64,000 nucleotides of DNA from Escherichia coli DSM 30083 = JCM 1649 = ATCC 11775 (lineage in GTDB: Bacteria; Pseudomonadota; Gammaproteobacteria; Enterobacterales; Enterobacteriaceae), in assembly GCF_003697165.2 (NCBI RefSeq), contig NZ_CP033092.2:1054001-1118000 (forward strand), in the 5' to 3' direction. A program made the position numbers and the translations under genes. Shown piece by piece: positions 26,290 to 34,670 of this stretch; the first letter of the stretch is position 1, and the number at the start of each line of letters is the position of its first letter. Below the pieces are notes generated by a model. The model searched no databases. It was not told the origin of the DNA and worked only from the letters and a program-made list of their open reading frames with translations.

Positions 26290-27138
26290 TTATTGCCGAA
26301 CCAGTCTTGTGGTCGATGGGACAAAATCGCTATTACTGCGCCACGGGTTAATGTCCAGACCGCCACGACGGGTATAACGTGCGTAAACGCTCAATTTCTC
26401 TGGCTGGCAGAAGCGTAACAGGTCATTAAAGATGCGTTCCACGCACTGTTCGTGGAACTCGTTGTGATGACGGAAAGAAACCAGGTAACGCAGCAGTTTT
26501 TCTCTGTCAATTTGGCGTCCACGATACTGAATTTGGATCGATCCCCAATCTGGTTGATGGGTGATCAGGCAATTTGATTTCAGCAGGTGGCTGACAAGCG
26601 TCTCTTCCACTACTTTTTCACCGCTGGTGGCATTCTCCAGATAGTCAGTAGTGAATTCATAGTTATCGATAGTGATATCCTGGTCATCAATGCAGGTGCC
26701 ATTGAAATGACCTATCGGCTGGCCTTCCAGTTCATCAAGACGATATAACGCCACGCTAACCTTACCCTGGGCGCAAGTGCTTAAGTCGCGCTCCAGCGTC
26801 TGGCGCACCTCATCCCAGTTATTAAAACGCGTCTGGTTAAAACTGTTGAGATAGAGCTTAAAACTCTTCGACTCAATCAGATTTACGCTGGTGTAATCAA
26901 GTTCAACATGACCGACAGCGACCTGCGGCAAACCTTTCGCATTCAGCCAGGAAAGTTCATACAGCGTCCAGATATCCGTACCGTGAAAAGGCAGGTTATC
27001 CGCTTTCAGACCCAGCGGGTCGCGATTCAGGCTGCGTGGAACGCCTTGCAGTAGGCTGGCGTCATAGGTATCCCGGTAATCGGTTGATTTTCCAAGTGTC
27101 AGGCCCGCAAGTGCCTGATGGTTTGCATAAGAAGACAT
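26290..27138 (-). CDS. queF: NADPH-dependent 7-cyano-7-deazaguanine reductase
   Basis: QueF (282 residues) reduces preQ0 nitrile to preQ1 amine in queuosine synthesis. It is the long, two-domain form. The N-terminal half carries the QueF motif E-S-K-S-F-K-L-Y-L-N near residues 89-98. The C-terminal half carries the catalytic Cys in S-N-C-L-I-T-H-Q-P-D-W-G (Cys190) and F-H-E-Q-C-V-E-R-I. queE and queD, which act earlier in the same pathway, are also in this window but not adjacent. Confidence 0.96.
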   Translation of the reverse strand: MSSYANHQALAGLTLGKSTDYRDTYDASLLQGVPRSLNRDPLGLKADNLPFHGTDIWTLYELSWLNAKGLPQVAVGHVELDYTSVNLIESKSFKLYLNSFNQTRFNNWDEVRQTLERDLSTCAQGKVSVALYRLDELEGQPIGHFNGTCIDDQDITIDNYEFTTDYLENATSGEKVVEETLVSHLLKSNCLITHQPDWGSIQIQYRGRQIDREKLLRYLVSFRHHNEFHEQCVERIFNDLLRFCQPEKLSVYARYTRRGGLDINPWRSNSDFVPSTTRLVRQ

Positions 27139-27205
27139 GTTTCACCGTCATAAACCAGATAAACTAAACGACAAGTGTATCTGGTTTAAGTGAAGAGAGA
27201 AATTA

Positions 27206-27751
27206 GTGGACGATTTGACCGCACAAGCCCTGAAAGATTTTACTGCACGCTACTGCGATGCGTGGCATGAAGAGCATAAAAGCTGGCCGTTAAGTGAGGA
27301 ACTGTACGGCGTTCCTTCACCGTGCATTATTTCAACTACCGAAGATGCCGTATACTGGCAACCCCAGCCGTTTACCGGGGAACAAAATGTAAACGCGGTT
27401 GAACGCGCTTTTGATATTGTGATACAACCCACGATTCATACCTTTTATACGACTCAGTTTGCCGGGGATATGCACGCGCAGTTTGGCGATATCAAACTGA
27501 CATTGCTGCAAACCTGGAGTGAAGACGACTTCCGTCGGGTGCAGGAAAATCTGATTGGTCATCTGGTGACTCAGAAAAGGCTAAAACTGCCGCCCACGCT
27601 ATTTATCGCGACGCTGGAAGAAGAGTTAGAGGTCATCTCGGTGTGTAATCTCTCCGGTGAAGTGTGCAAAGAGACGCTGGGAACACGTAAACGGACGCAT
27701 TTAGCCTCAAATCTTGCGGAATTCCTTAATCAACTTAAGCCTCTTCTGTAA
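27206..27751 (+). CDS. syd: SecY-interacting protein Syd
   Basis: Syd (181 residues) is a peripheral inner-membrane protein that binds SecY, and overproduction disturbs abnormal translocons. The SUKH-superfamily fold is expected from homology; visible conserved pieces include [14 protein letters not shown] and P-T-L-F-I-A-T. It is divergent from queF with a 67-bp gap, and GAAGAGAGA precedes the ATG region. The published K-12 length is the same. Confidence 0.93.
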
Positions 27752-27770
27752 TCCAAATACCCCATCTGGT

Positions 27771-27788
27771 TGTGAGAGATCTCTTACA
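27771..27788. promoter_or_regulatory. UvrY (SirA)-type palindrome upstream of csrB
   Basis: TGTGAGAGATCTCTTACA is an 18-bp near-perfect inverted repeat matching the TGTNAGN6CTNACA site class bound by UvrY-phosphate. It lies about 180 bp before the csrB start. A second, weaker version (TGTAAG-CGC-CTTGTA) lies nearer the promoter at about 27917-27931. Confidence 0.7.
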
Positions 27789-27961
27789 GACTCTGTAGGA
27801 GATCGCCAGGAAATAAGCGAATACTTAAAAAGATAAGAATCGTTATTTTCATTTAAAAACAAAATGTTGCTTGTTAATTCTTAACTTTCATATGAAATTA
27901 TCCTTAAGGCATTGTCTGTAAGCGCCTTGTAAGACTTCGAGAAAAAGACGATTCTATCTTC

Positions 27962-28330
27962 GTCGACAGGGAGTCAGACAACGAAGTGAACATCAGGATG
28001 ATGACACTTCTGAAGGACACACCAGGATGGTGTTTCAGGGAAAGGCTTCTGGATGAAGCGAAGAGGATGACGCAGGACGCGTTAAAGGACACCTCCAGGA
28101 TGGAGAATGAGAACCGGTCAGGATGATTCGGTGGGTCAGGAAGGCCAGGAACACTTCAGGATGAAGTATCACATCGGGGTGGTGTGAGCAGGAAGCAATA
28201 GTTCAGGATGAACGATTGGCCGCAAGGCCAGAGGAAAAGTTGTCAAGGATGAGCAGGGAGCAACAAAAGTAGCCGGAATGCTGCGAAACGAACCGGGAGC
28301 ACTGTGAATACAGTGCTCCCTTTTTTTATT
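27962..28330 (+). ncRNA. csrB: CsrB regulatory RNA (CsrA-sequestering)
   Basis: The 369-nt CsrB RNA starts GTCGACAGGGAGTCAG and ends in the terminator GAGCACTGTG-AATA-CAGTGCTC plus seven T residues. It is filled with GGA motifs, mostly CAGGATG or AAGGATG in hairpin loops, which bind several CsrA dimers and relieve their repression. Transcription is activated by the BarA-UvrY two-component system; barA lies 6 kb away in this window. It is flanked by syd and yqcC, as in K-12. Confidence 0.97.
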
Positions 28331-28372
28331 CCTGCTATTCTTCGCGGCAGTTTTTCTTATTGAGGTTGCTTT

Positions 28373-28702
28373 ATGACCACTCATGACCGCGTTCGTCTCC
28401 AGTTGCAGGCGCTTGAAGCGTTACTGCGTGAACATCAGCACTGGCGAAACGATGAACCCCTGCCGCATCAATTTGCGAGTACCCAGCCGTTCTTTATGGA
28501 CACCATGGAACCACTGGAGTGGTTGCAATGGGTACTGATTCCGCGGATGCACGATTTGTTAGATAACAACCAGCCGTTACCGGGCGCTTTTGCTGTTGCG
28601 CCCTATTATGAAATGGCGCTGGCGACTGATCATCCGCAACGCGCGCTTATTCTGGCTGAGCTGGAAAAACTGGATGCTCTTTTTGCGGATGATGCGAGCT
28701 AA
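28373..28702 (+). CDS. yqcC: DUF446 family protein YqcC
   Basis: A 109-residue cytoplasmic protein of the YqcC/DUF446 family, function unknown. It has several tryptophans and the conserved segment F-x-D-T-M-E-P-L-E-W-L-Q-W-V. Its stop overlaps the truC start (TAATG), so expression is coupled to the tRNA pseudouridine synthase, suggesting but not proving a role with TruC. Confidence 0.93.
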   Translation: MTTHDRVRLQLQALEALLREHQHWRNDEPLPHQFASTQPFFMDTMEPLEWLQWVLIPRMHDLLDNNQPLPGAFAVAPYYEMALATDHPQRALILAELEKLDALFADDAS

Positions 28703-29484
28703 TGCTGGAAATACTCTATCAGGATGAATGGCTGGTTGCGGTAAATAAACCCTCCGGCTGGCTGGTTCACCGCAGCTGGCTGGATCGCGACGAGAAAGTA
28801 GTGGTCATGCAAACCGTGCGTGACCTGATAGGCCAGCATGTGTTTACTGCTCATCGTCTGGACCGACCCACTTCTGGTGTGTTGTTGATGGGATTATCCA
28901 GCGAGGCCGGACGGCTGCTGGCACAACAGTTTGAACAGCACCAAATCCAGAAACGTTACCATGCGATTGTGCGCGGCTGGTTGATGGAAGAAGCGGTGCT
29001 GGATTATCCACTGGTGGAAGAACTGGACAAAATCGCTGATAAATTTGCCCGCGAAGATAAAGGCCCGCAGCCAGCAGTGACGCATTATCGCGGTCTGGCG
29101 ACCGTAGAAATGCCGGTAGCGACCGGACGTTACCCGACCACGCGCTACGGCCTGGTAGAACTGGAGCCGAAAACCGGACGTAAGCACCAGCTCCGTCGCC
29201 ATCTTGCCCATTTGCGCCACCCGATTATTGGCGACAGCAAACATGGTGATTTACGCCAGAATCGCAGCGGTGCTGAACATTTTGGCCTTCAGCGGTTAAT
29301 GCTGCATGCTAGTCAGTTGTCATTGACGCATCCTTTTACTGGCGAGCCGCTGACTATTCACGCGGGCCTGGACGACACCTGGATGCAGGCGTTATCACAA
29401 TTTGGCTGGCGGGGTCTGCTTCCTGAAAATGAAAGGGTTGAGTTCAGTGCGCCATCGGGTCAGGATGGAGAGATAAGTTCCTAA
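28702..29484 (+). CDS. truC: tRNA pseudouridine(65) synthase
   Basis: TruC (260 residues) converts U65 of tRNA-Ile and tRNA-Asp to pseudouridine. It belongs to the RluA/RsuA fold: motif II with the catalytic Asp is A-H-R-L-D-R-P-T-S-G-V near residues 51-61, and the later G-R-K-H-Q-L-R-R-H-L-A-H segment binds RNA. No S4 domain precedes the catalytic domain, in agreement with TruC. Operon order is yqcC-truC-yqcA. Confidence 0.95.
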   Translation: MLEILYQDEWLVAVNKPSGWLVHRSWLDRDEKVVVMQTVRDLIGQHVFTAHRLDRPTSGVLLMGLSSEAGRLLAQQFEQHQIQKRYHAIVRGWLMEEAVLDYPLVEELDKIADKFAREDKGPQPAVTHYRGLATVEMPVATGRYPTTRYGLVELEPKTGRKHQLRRHLAHLRHPIIGDSKHGDLRQNRSGAEHFGLQRLMLHASQLSLTHPFTGEPLTIHAGLDDTWMQALSQFGWRGLLPENERVEFSAPSGQDGEISS

Positions 29485-29501
29485 TCCAGGGAGAAAACGG
29501 T

Positions 29502-29951
29502 ATGGCGGAAATTGGTATTTTTGTCGGCACCATGTACGGGAATTCACTGTTAGTGGCCGAAGAAGCGGAAGCGATTCTGACCGCGCAGGGCCACAAAGCA
29601 ACGGTATTTGAAGATCCTGAATTAAGCGACTGGCTGCCCTATCAGGATAAGTATGTTCTGGTGGTTACGTCCACGACCGGGCAGGGCGACCTTCCTGATA
29701 GCATTGTGCCACTCTTTCAGGGAATCAAAGATAGTCTGGGCTTCCAGCCGAATCTGCGTTATGGCGTGATTGCGCTCGGCGACAGTAGTTATGTGAATTT
29801 CTGCAATGGCGGCAAACAGTTCGATGCCTTGTTGCAGGAACAGAGCGCTCAGCGGGTTGGCGAAATGCTGTTGATTGACGCCAGTGAGAACCCGGAACCG
29901 GAAACGGAATCAAATCCGTGGGTTGAACATTGGGGCACGATGTTGTCCTGA
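29502..29951 (+). CDS. yqcA: Short-chain flavodoxin YqcA
   Basis: YqcA (149 residues) is an FMN flavodoxin. The phosphate loop is G-T-M-Y-G-N-S near residues 9-15. The isoalloxazine-contacting segments are T-S-T-T-G-Q-G-D-L-P near 54-64 and G-D-S-S-Y-x-N-F-C-N-G. It is shorter than FldA. The redox partner is not defined; location next to truC is conserved. A GGGAG site precedes the ATG. Confidence 0.94.
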   Translation: MAEIGIFVGTMYGNSLLVAEEAEAILTAQGHKATVFEDPELSDWLPYQDKYVLVVTSTTGQGDLPDSIVPLFQGIKDSLGFQPNLRYGVIALGDSSYVNFCNGGKQFDALLQEQSAQRVGEMLLIDASENPEPETESNPWVEHWGTMLS

Positions 29952-30384
29952 TATGTTCAGCGAGCGGTAAATGCCGTTTTAGCGGTGCTGAATCGAATCT
30001 TTTCAGGCAAATGCCAGTAAAAACTGCTTCATAGCGCGGATTTTTACTGGCGTTTGCCTGGAGTCAAGCGATCCATTTCATACTCTTCTTTATTTCTTCG
30101 TTTTAACCCTTCCTTTCTTGTTCTTGTTTTCATTTCCGTGAAGTGGATTCCACCGTCCAGGGCTAATGCCAAAATCGGGCCTCATTGAACGCATTAATGT
30201 TGTGTTGTTGCACGGTGAGCCGCTATGGCGCGCTTTTTATACTGCTATTGCCAGATATAAACACGCGCCGTATTCGGTGAACGACCTATAAAAACGGCAA
30301 AAACACCCTACGTCACCTCTGATTTCCTGGCGATGTCGCAGTCCAGAGTGAGCGTGGCTAACGCGAATTTTCAGGAGTGCAACA
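29952..30384. other. Intergenic region yqcA-gudP with a long inverted repeat, no gene
   Basis: A 433-bp gap without a coding frame. The first part holds a 19-bp inverted repeat (30005-30059). The rest should contain the gudPXD promoter and the site for the glucarate regulator CdaR, which I cannot place from sequence. Confidence 0.55.
30005..30059. repeat. 19-bp inverted repeat (large hairpin) after yqcA
   Basis: The arm AGGCAAATGCCAGTAAAAA (30005-30023) is complementary to 30041-30059 with a single mismatch (a G-U pair in one orientation), around a 17-nt loop. No T-run follows on either strand. Two shorter copies of its AAATGCC motif lie nearby, at about 29969 and 30010. Confidence 0.85.
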
Positions 30385-31737
30385 ATGAGTTCTTTAAGTC
30401 AGGCTGCGAGCAGTGTGGAAAAACGCACGAATGCTCGTTACTGGATAGTGGTGATGTTGTTTATCGTCACATCCTTCAACTACGGCGACCGCGCTACGCT
30501 TTCTATTGCCGGTTCGGAAATGGCCAAAGATATCGGCCTTGATCCCGTGGGAATGGGCTATGTGTTCTCTGCCTTCTCATGGGCGTATGTTATCGGGCAG
30601 ATCCCTGGTGGCTGGTTGCTGGATCGTTTTGGTTCAAAACGCGTCTACTTCTGGTCGATCTTTATCTGGTCGATGTTTACCTTGCTGCAAGGCTTCGTCG
30701 ATATCTTTAGTGGATTCGGCATTATCGTTGCCCTGTTTACGCTGCGCTTCCTGGTCGGGCTTGCTGAAGCGCCCTCTTTCCCCGGCAACAGTCGCATTGT
30801 TGCGGCCTGGTTTCCGGCGCAGGAAAGGGGAACGGCGGTGTCGATTTTTAACTCCGCTCAATACTTCGCAACGGTTATCTTCGCGCCGATTATGGGCTGG
30901 CTGACGCATGAAGTGGGCTGGTCACACGTCTTTTTCTTTATGGGCGGTCTGGGCATTGTCATCAGCTTTATCTGGTTGAAAGTCATCCACGAGCCAAATC
31001 AACATCCGGGCGTAAATCAGAAAGAGCTGGAGTACATCGCCGCGGGTGGCGCGCTGATCAATATGGATCAGCAAAACACCAAAGTTAAAGTGCCGTTTAG
31101 CGTGAAGTGGGGGCAGATCAAACAGCTGCTCGGGTCACGGATGATGATCGGCGTTTATATCGGTCAGTACTGTATCAACGCCCTGACTTACTTTTTTATT
31201 ACCTGGTTCCCGGTTTATCTGGTGCAGGCGCGCGGGATGTCGATTCTGAAAGCGGGCTTTGTGGCTTCCGTTCCGGCGGTTTGCGGTTTTATCGGCGGTG
31301 TGCTGGGTGGGATTATTTCCGACTGGCTGATGCGTCGCACGGGTTCACTGAACATTGCGCGTAAAACACCGATCGTGATGGGCATGTTGTTGTCGATGGT
31401 GATGGTGTTCTGCAACTACGTCAACGTTGAGTGGATGATCATCGGCTTTATGGCGCTGGCCTTCTTCGGTAAGGGGATCGGTGCGCTGGGTTGGGCTGTA
31501 ATGGCTGATACTGCGCCAAAAGAGATCAGCGGTCTTTCCGGTGGCCTGTTTAACATGTTTGGTAACATTTCTGGCATCGTCACGCCAATCGCAATTGGTT
31601 ATATCGTTGGCACGACTGGCTCCTTTAATGGGGCGCTGATTTATGTTGGTGTTCATGCCTTAATCGCGGTACTCAGCTACCTGGTGCTGGTGGGCGATAT
31701 CAAGCGTATTGAGCTGAAACCTGTCGCGGGGCAATAA
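30385..31737 (+). CDS. gudP: Glucarate/galactarate MFS transporter
   Basis: GudP (450 residues) is an anion:cation symporter-family MFS permease for D-glucarate. Twelve helices are apparent. The loop 2-3 motif is G-G-W-L-L-D-R-F-G-S-K-R, and the first helix has S-F-N-Y-G-D-R-A. It heads the gudP-gudX-gudD operon with a GGAG site (CAGGAGTGCAACA). The upstream frame beginning at 30333 is in another phase and has no family features. Confidence 0.95.
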   Translation: MSSLSQAASSVEKRTNARYWIVVMLFIVTSFNYGDRATLSIAGSEMAKDIGLDPVGMGYVFSAFSWAYVIGQIPGGWLLDRFGSKRVYFWSIFIWSMFTLLQGFVDIFSGFGIIVALFTLRFLVGLAEAPSFPGNSRIVAAWFPAQERGTAVSIFNSAQYFATVIFAPIMGWLTHEVGWSHVFFFMGGLGIVISFIWLKVIHEPNQHPGVNQKELEYIAAGGALINMDQQNTKVKVPFSVKWGQIKQLLGSRMMIGVYIGQYCINALTYFFITWFPVYLVQARGMSILKAGFVASVPAVCGFIGGVLGGIISDWLMRRTGSLNIARKTPIVMGMLLSMVMVFCNYVNVEWMIIGFMALAFFGKGIGALGWAVMADTAPKEISGLSGGLFNMFGNISGIVTPIAIGYIVGTTGSFNGALIYVGVHALIAVLSYLVLVGDIKRIELKPVAGQ

Positions 31738-31738
31738 G

Positions 31739-33079
31739 ATGACGACACAATCCAGTCCTGTTATTACTGATATGAAAGTCATTCCGGTCGCCGGACATGA
31801 CAGCATGTTGCTTAATATTGGTGGTGCACATAACGCATATTTCACCCGCAATATTGTGGTACTCACCGATAATGCCGGGCATACCGGCATTGGTGAAGCG
31901 CCGGGCGGAGAGGTGATTTATCAAACACTGGTCAAGGCTATTCCGATGGTGCTGGGCCAGGAAGTTGCGCGCCTGAATAAAGTGGTTCAGCAGGTGCATA
32001 AAGGTAATCAGGCAGCCGATTTTGATACCTTCGGCAAAGGTGCCTGGACTTTTGAATTGCGCGTTAATGCCGTGGCGGCGCTGGAAGCCGCCTTGCTTGA
32101 CCTGTTAGGTCAGGCGCTGAATGTTCCGGTCTGCGAACTGTTAGGGCCAGGCAAGCAACGTGATGCTATTACCGTTCTCGGTTATCTGTTTTATATCGGT
32201 GATCGGACCAAAACCGATCTTCCTTATCTGGAAAATACGCCGGGCAACCATGAGTGGTATCAGTTGCGGCATCAGAAAGCGATGAACAGCGAAGCCGTTG
32301 TGCGTCTGGCGGAAGCCTCACAGGATCGCTATGGCTTTAAAGATTTCAAACTTAAGGGTGGCGTGTTACCTGGCGAGCAAGAAATCGACACTGTTCGTGC
32401 ATTGAAGAAACGCTTCCCTGATGCGCGGATTACCGTTGATCCCAATGGTGCCTGGCTGCTTGATGAAGCCATTTCTCTGTGCAAAGGGCTGAATGATGTC
32501 CTTACCTATGCGGAAGACCCGTGCGGCGCTGAGCAGGGTTTCTCCGGTCGTGAAGTGATGGCGGAGTTTCGACGGGCGACCGGCTTGCCCGTCGCGACCA
32601 ACATGATCGCCACCAACTGGCGCGAAATGGGTCATGCGGTGATGCTCAATGCGGTAGATATTCCACTTGCCGATCCGCACTTCTGGACGCTTTCCGGTGC
32701 AGTCCGCGTGGCGCAACTTTGCGACGACTGGGGGCTGACCTGGGGCTGCCATTCTAATAACCACTTTGATATCTCTCTGGCGATGTTTACCCATGTGGGC
32801 GCGGCGGCACCGGGTAATCCTACCGCTATCGATACCCACTGGATTTGGCAGGAGGGCGATTGTCGTCTGACCAAAAATCCGCTGGAGATTAAAAACGGAA
32901 AAATTGCCGTTCCTGATGCGCCCGGTCTGGGCGTGGAACTGGACTGGGAACAGGTACAAAAGGCACATGAGGCCTATAAACGTCTGCCTGGCGGTGCGCG
33001 TAACGACGCAGGCCCGATGCAGTACCTGATCCCCGGCTGGACCTTTGACCGTAAACGTCCCGTTTTCGGCCGTCATTGA
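31739..33079 (+). CDS. gudX: Glucarate dehydratase-related protein
   Basis: GudX (446 residues) is an enolase-superfamily paralogue of GudD. Catalytic motifs match those of GudD: F-K-L-K-G-G (the K-x-K pair), D-P-N-G-A-W and A-E-D-P-C-G (metal ligands), A-T-N-M-I-A-T, and H-S-N-N-H-F-D-I-S with the second-base His. In K-12 its activity is reported as low, so the role is not settled. It starts two bases after the gudP stop and runs directly into gudD. Intact here. Confidence 0.94.
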   Translation: MTTQSSPVITDMKVIPVAGHDSMLLNIGGAHNAYFTRNIVVLTDNAGHTGIGEAPGGEVIYQTLVKAIPMVLGQEVARLNKVVQQVHKGNQAADFDTFGKGAWTFELRVNAVAALEAALLDLLGQALNVPVCELLGPGKQRDAITVLGYLFYIGDRTKTDLPYLENTPGNHEWYQLRHQKAMNSEAVVRLAEASQDRYGFKDFKLKGGVLPGEQEIDTVRALKKRFPDARITVDPNGAWLLDEAISLCKGLNDVLTYAEDPCGAEQGFSGREVMAEFRRATGLPVATNMIATNWREMGHAVMLNAVDIPLADPHFWTLSGAVRVAQLCDDWGLTWGCHSNNHFDISLAMFTHVGAAAPGNPTAIDTHWIWQEGDCRLTKNPLEIKNGKIAVPDAPGLGVELDWEQVQKAHEAYKRLPGGARNDAGPMQYLIPGWTFDRKRPVFGRH

Positions 33080-33099
33080 TTCTGAAAAAGGACATAAAT

Positions 33100-34440
33100 A
33101 TGAGTTCTCAATTTACGACGCCTGTTGTTACTGAAATGCAGGTCATCCCGGTGGCGGGTCATGACAGTATGCTGATGAATCTGAGTGGTGCACATGCACC
33201 GTTCTTCACGCGTAATATTGTGATTATCAAAGATAATTCCGGTCACACTGGCGTAGGGGAAATTCCCGGCGGCGAGAAAATCCGTAAAACGCTGGAAGAT
33301 GCGATTCCGCTGGTGGTGGGTAAAACGCTGGGTGAATACAAAAACGTTCTGACGCTGGTGCGTAATACTTTTGCCGATCGTGATGCCGGTGGGCGCGGTT
33401 TGCAGACATTTGATTTGCGTACCACTATTCATGTAGTTACCGGGATAGAAGCGGCAATGCTGGATCTGCTGGGGCAGCATCTGGGGGTAAACGTGGCATC
33501 GCTGCTGGGCGATGGTCAACAGCGTAGCGAAGTCGAAATGCTCGGTTATCTGTTCTTCGTCGGCAATCGCAAAGCTACACCGCTGCCGTATCAAAGCCAG
33601 CCGGATGACTCATGCGACTGGTATCGCCTGCGTCATGAAGAAGCGATGACGCCGGATGCGGTGGTGCGCCTGGCGGAAGCGGCGTATGAAAAATATGGCT
33701 TCAACGATTTCAAACTGAAAGGCGGTGTACTGGCCGGGGAAGAAGAAGCCGAATCTATTGTGGCACTGGCGCAACGTTTCCCGCAGGCGCGTATTACGCT
33801 CGATCCTAACGGTGCCTGGTCGCTGAAAGAAGCGATTAAAATCGGTACATACCTGAAAGGTTCGCTGGCTTATGCAGAAGATCCGTGTGGTGCGGAGCAA
33901 GGTTTCTCCGGGCGTGAAGTGATGGCAGAGTTCCGTCGCGCAACTGGCCTGCCGACCGCAACCAATATGATCGCCACCGACTGGCGGCAGATGGGCCATA
34001 CGCTCTCGTTGCAATCCGTTGATATCCCGCTTGCGGATCCGCATTTCTGGACGATGCAAGGTTCGGTACGTGTGGCGCAAATGTGTCATGAATTTGGCCT
34101 GACCTGGGGTTCACACTCCAACAACCACTTCGATATTTCCCTGGCGATGTTTACCCATGTTGCCGCTGCCGCACCGGGTAAAATCACCGCGATTGATACG
34201 CACTGGATCTGGCAGGAAGGTAATCAGCGCCTGACCAAAGAACCGTTAGAGATCAAAGGCGGTCTGGTTCAGGTGCCAGAAAAACCGGGGCTGGGTGTAG
34301 AAATCGATATGGATCAAGTGATGAAAGCGCACGAGCTGTATCAGAAACACGGGCTTGGCGCGCGTGACGATGCGATGGGAATGCAGTACCTGATCCCCGG
34401 CTGGACGTTCGATAACAAGCGTCCGTGCATGGTGCGTTAA
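33100..34440 (+). CDS. gudD: Glucarate dehydratase
   Basis: GudD (446 residues) dehydrates D-glucarate, and L-idarate, to 5-keto-4-deoxyglucarate. It is a Mg2+ enzyme of the enolase superfamily: K-L-K-G-G contains Lys207, D-P-N-G-A-W holds Asp235, A-E-D-P-C-G holds Glu260, and G-S-H-S-N-N-H-F-D holds His339, by K-12 numbering. I start at MSSQFTTP (33100), behind AAAAAGGAC; an upstream ATG at 33076 overlaps the gudX end and lacks support. Confidence 0.96.
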   Translation: MSSQFTTPVVTEMQVIPVAGHDSMLMNLSGAHAPFFTRNIVIIKDNSGHTGVGEIPGGEKIRKTLEDAIPLVVGKTLGEYKNVLTLVRNTFADRDAGGRGLQTFDLRTTIHVVTGIEAAMLDLLGQHLGVNVASLLGDGQQRSEVEMLGYLFFVGNRKATPLPYQSQPDDSCDWYRLRHEEAMTPDAVVRLAEAAYEKYGFNDFKLKGGVLAGEEEAESIVALAQRFPQARITLDPNGAWSLKEAIKIGTYLKGSLAYAEDPCGAEQGFSGREVMAEFRRATGLPTATNMIATDWRQMGHTLSLQSVDIPLADPHFWTMQGSVRVAQMCHEFGLTWGSHSNNHFDISLAMFTHVAAAAPGKITAIDTHWIWQEGNQRLTKEPLEIKGGLVQVPEKPGLGVEIDMDQVMKAHELYQKHGLGARDDAMGMQYLIPGWTFDNKRPCMVR

Positions 34441-34452
34441 GACAGAAAACCA

Positions 34453-34480
34453 AAACCGGCTCTATCTGGAGCCGGTTTGA
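34453..34480. terminator. Terminator between gudD and barA
   Basis: A perfect 10-bp stem AAACCGGCTC / GAGCCGGTTT with a 6-nt loop begins 13 nt after the gudD stop. A and T runs at the stem ends allow function in both directions between the convergent gudD and barA. Confidence 0.8.
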
Positions 34481-34567
34481 GACTGATGCCAAACGCAAAA
34501 TTGCCTGTTGCGCTACGTATCAGGGCTACATCATTTTTTAATTCATTGAATTTAATTGGTTTTGCAG

Positions 34568-34597
34568 GCCGGATAAGGCGTTAACGCCGCATCCGGC
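34568..34597. repeat. REP element between gudD and barA
   Basis: GCCGGAT (34568-34574) pairs with ATCCGGC (34591-34597) around a GGCGTTAACGCC self-complementary core, the standard enterobacterial REP layout. Confidence 0.85.
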
Positions 34598-34670
34598 ATA
34601 AACACAGGCACTTGTCACCAATCTGAAACCAGCGTCATAAAAATCCGGTTGCTACTCGACAAGACGTCCA

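Noticed and set aside
28169..28384. Short open frame antisense to csrB
   Set aside because: Lies over the CsrB RNA and its terminator; no coding features.
30333..30542. 69-residue frame overlapping the gudP start
   Set aside because: Different phase from gudP, no recognisable domain, and the gudP start has the clear ribosome site.
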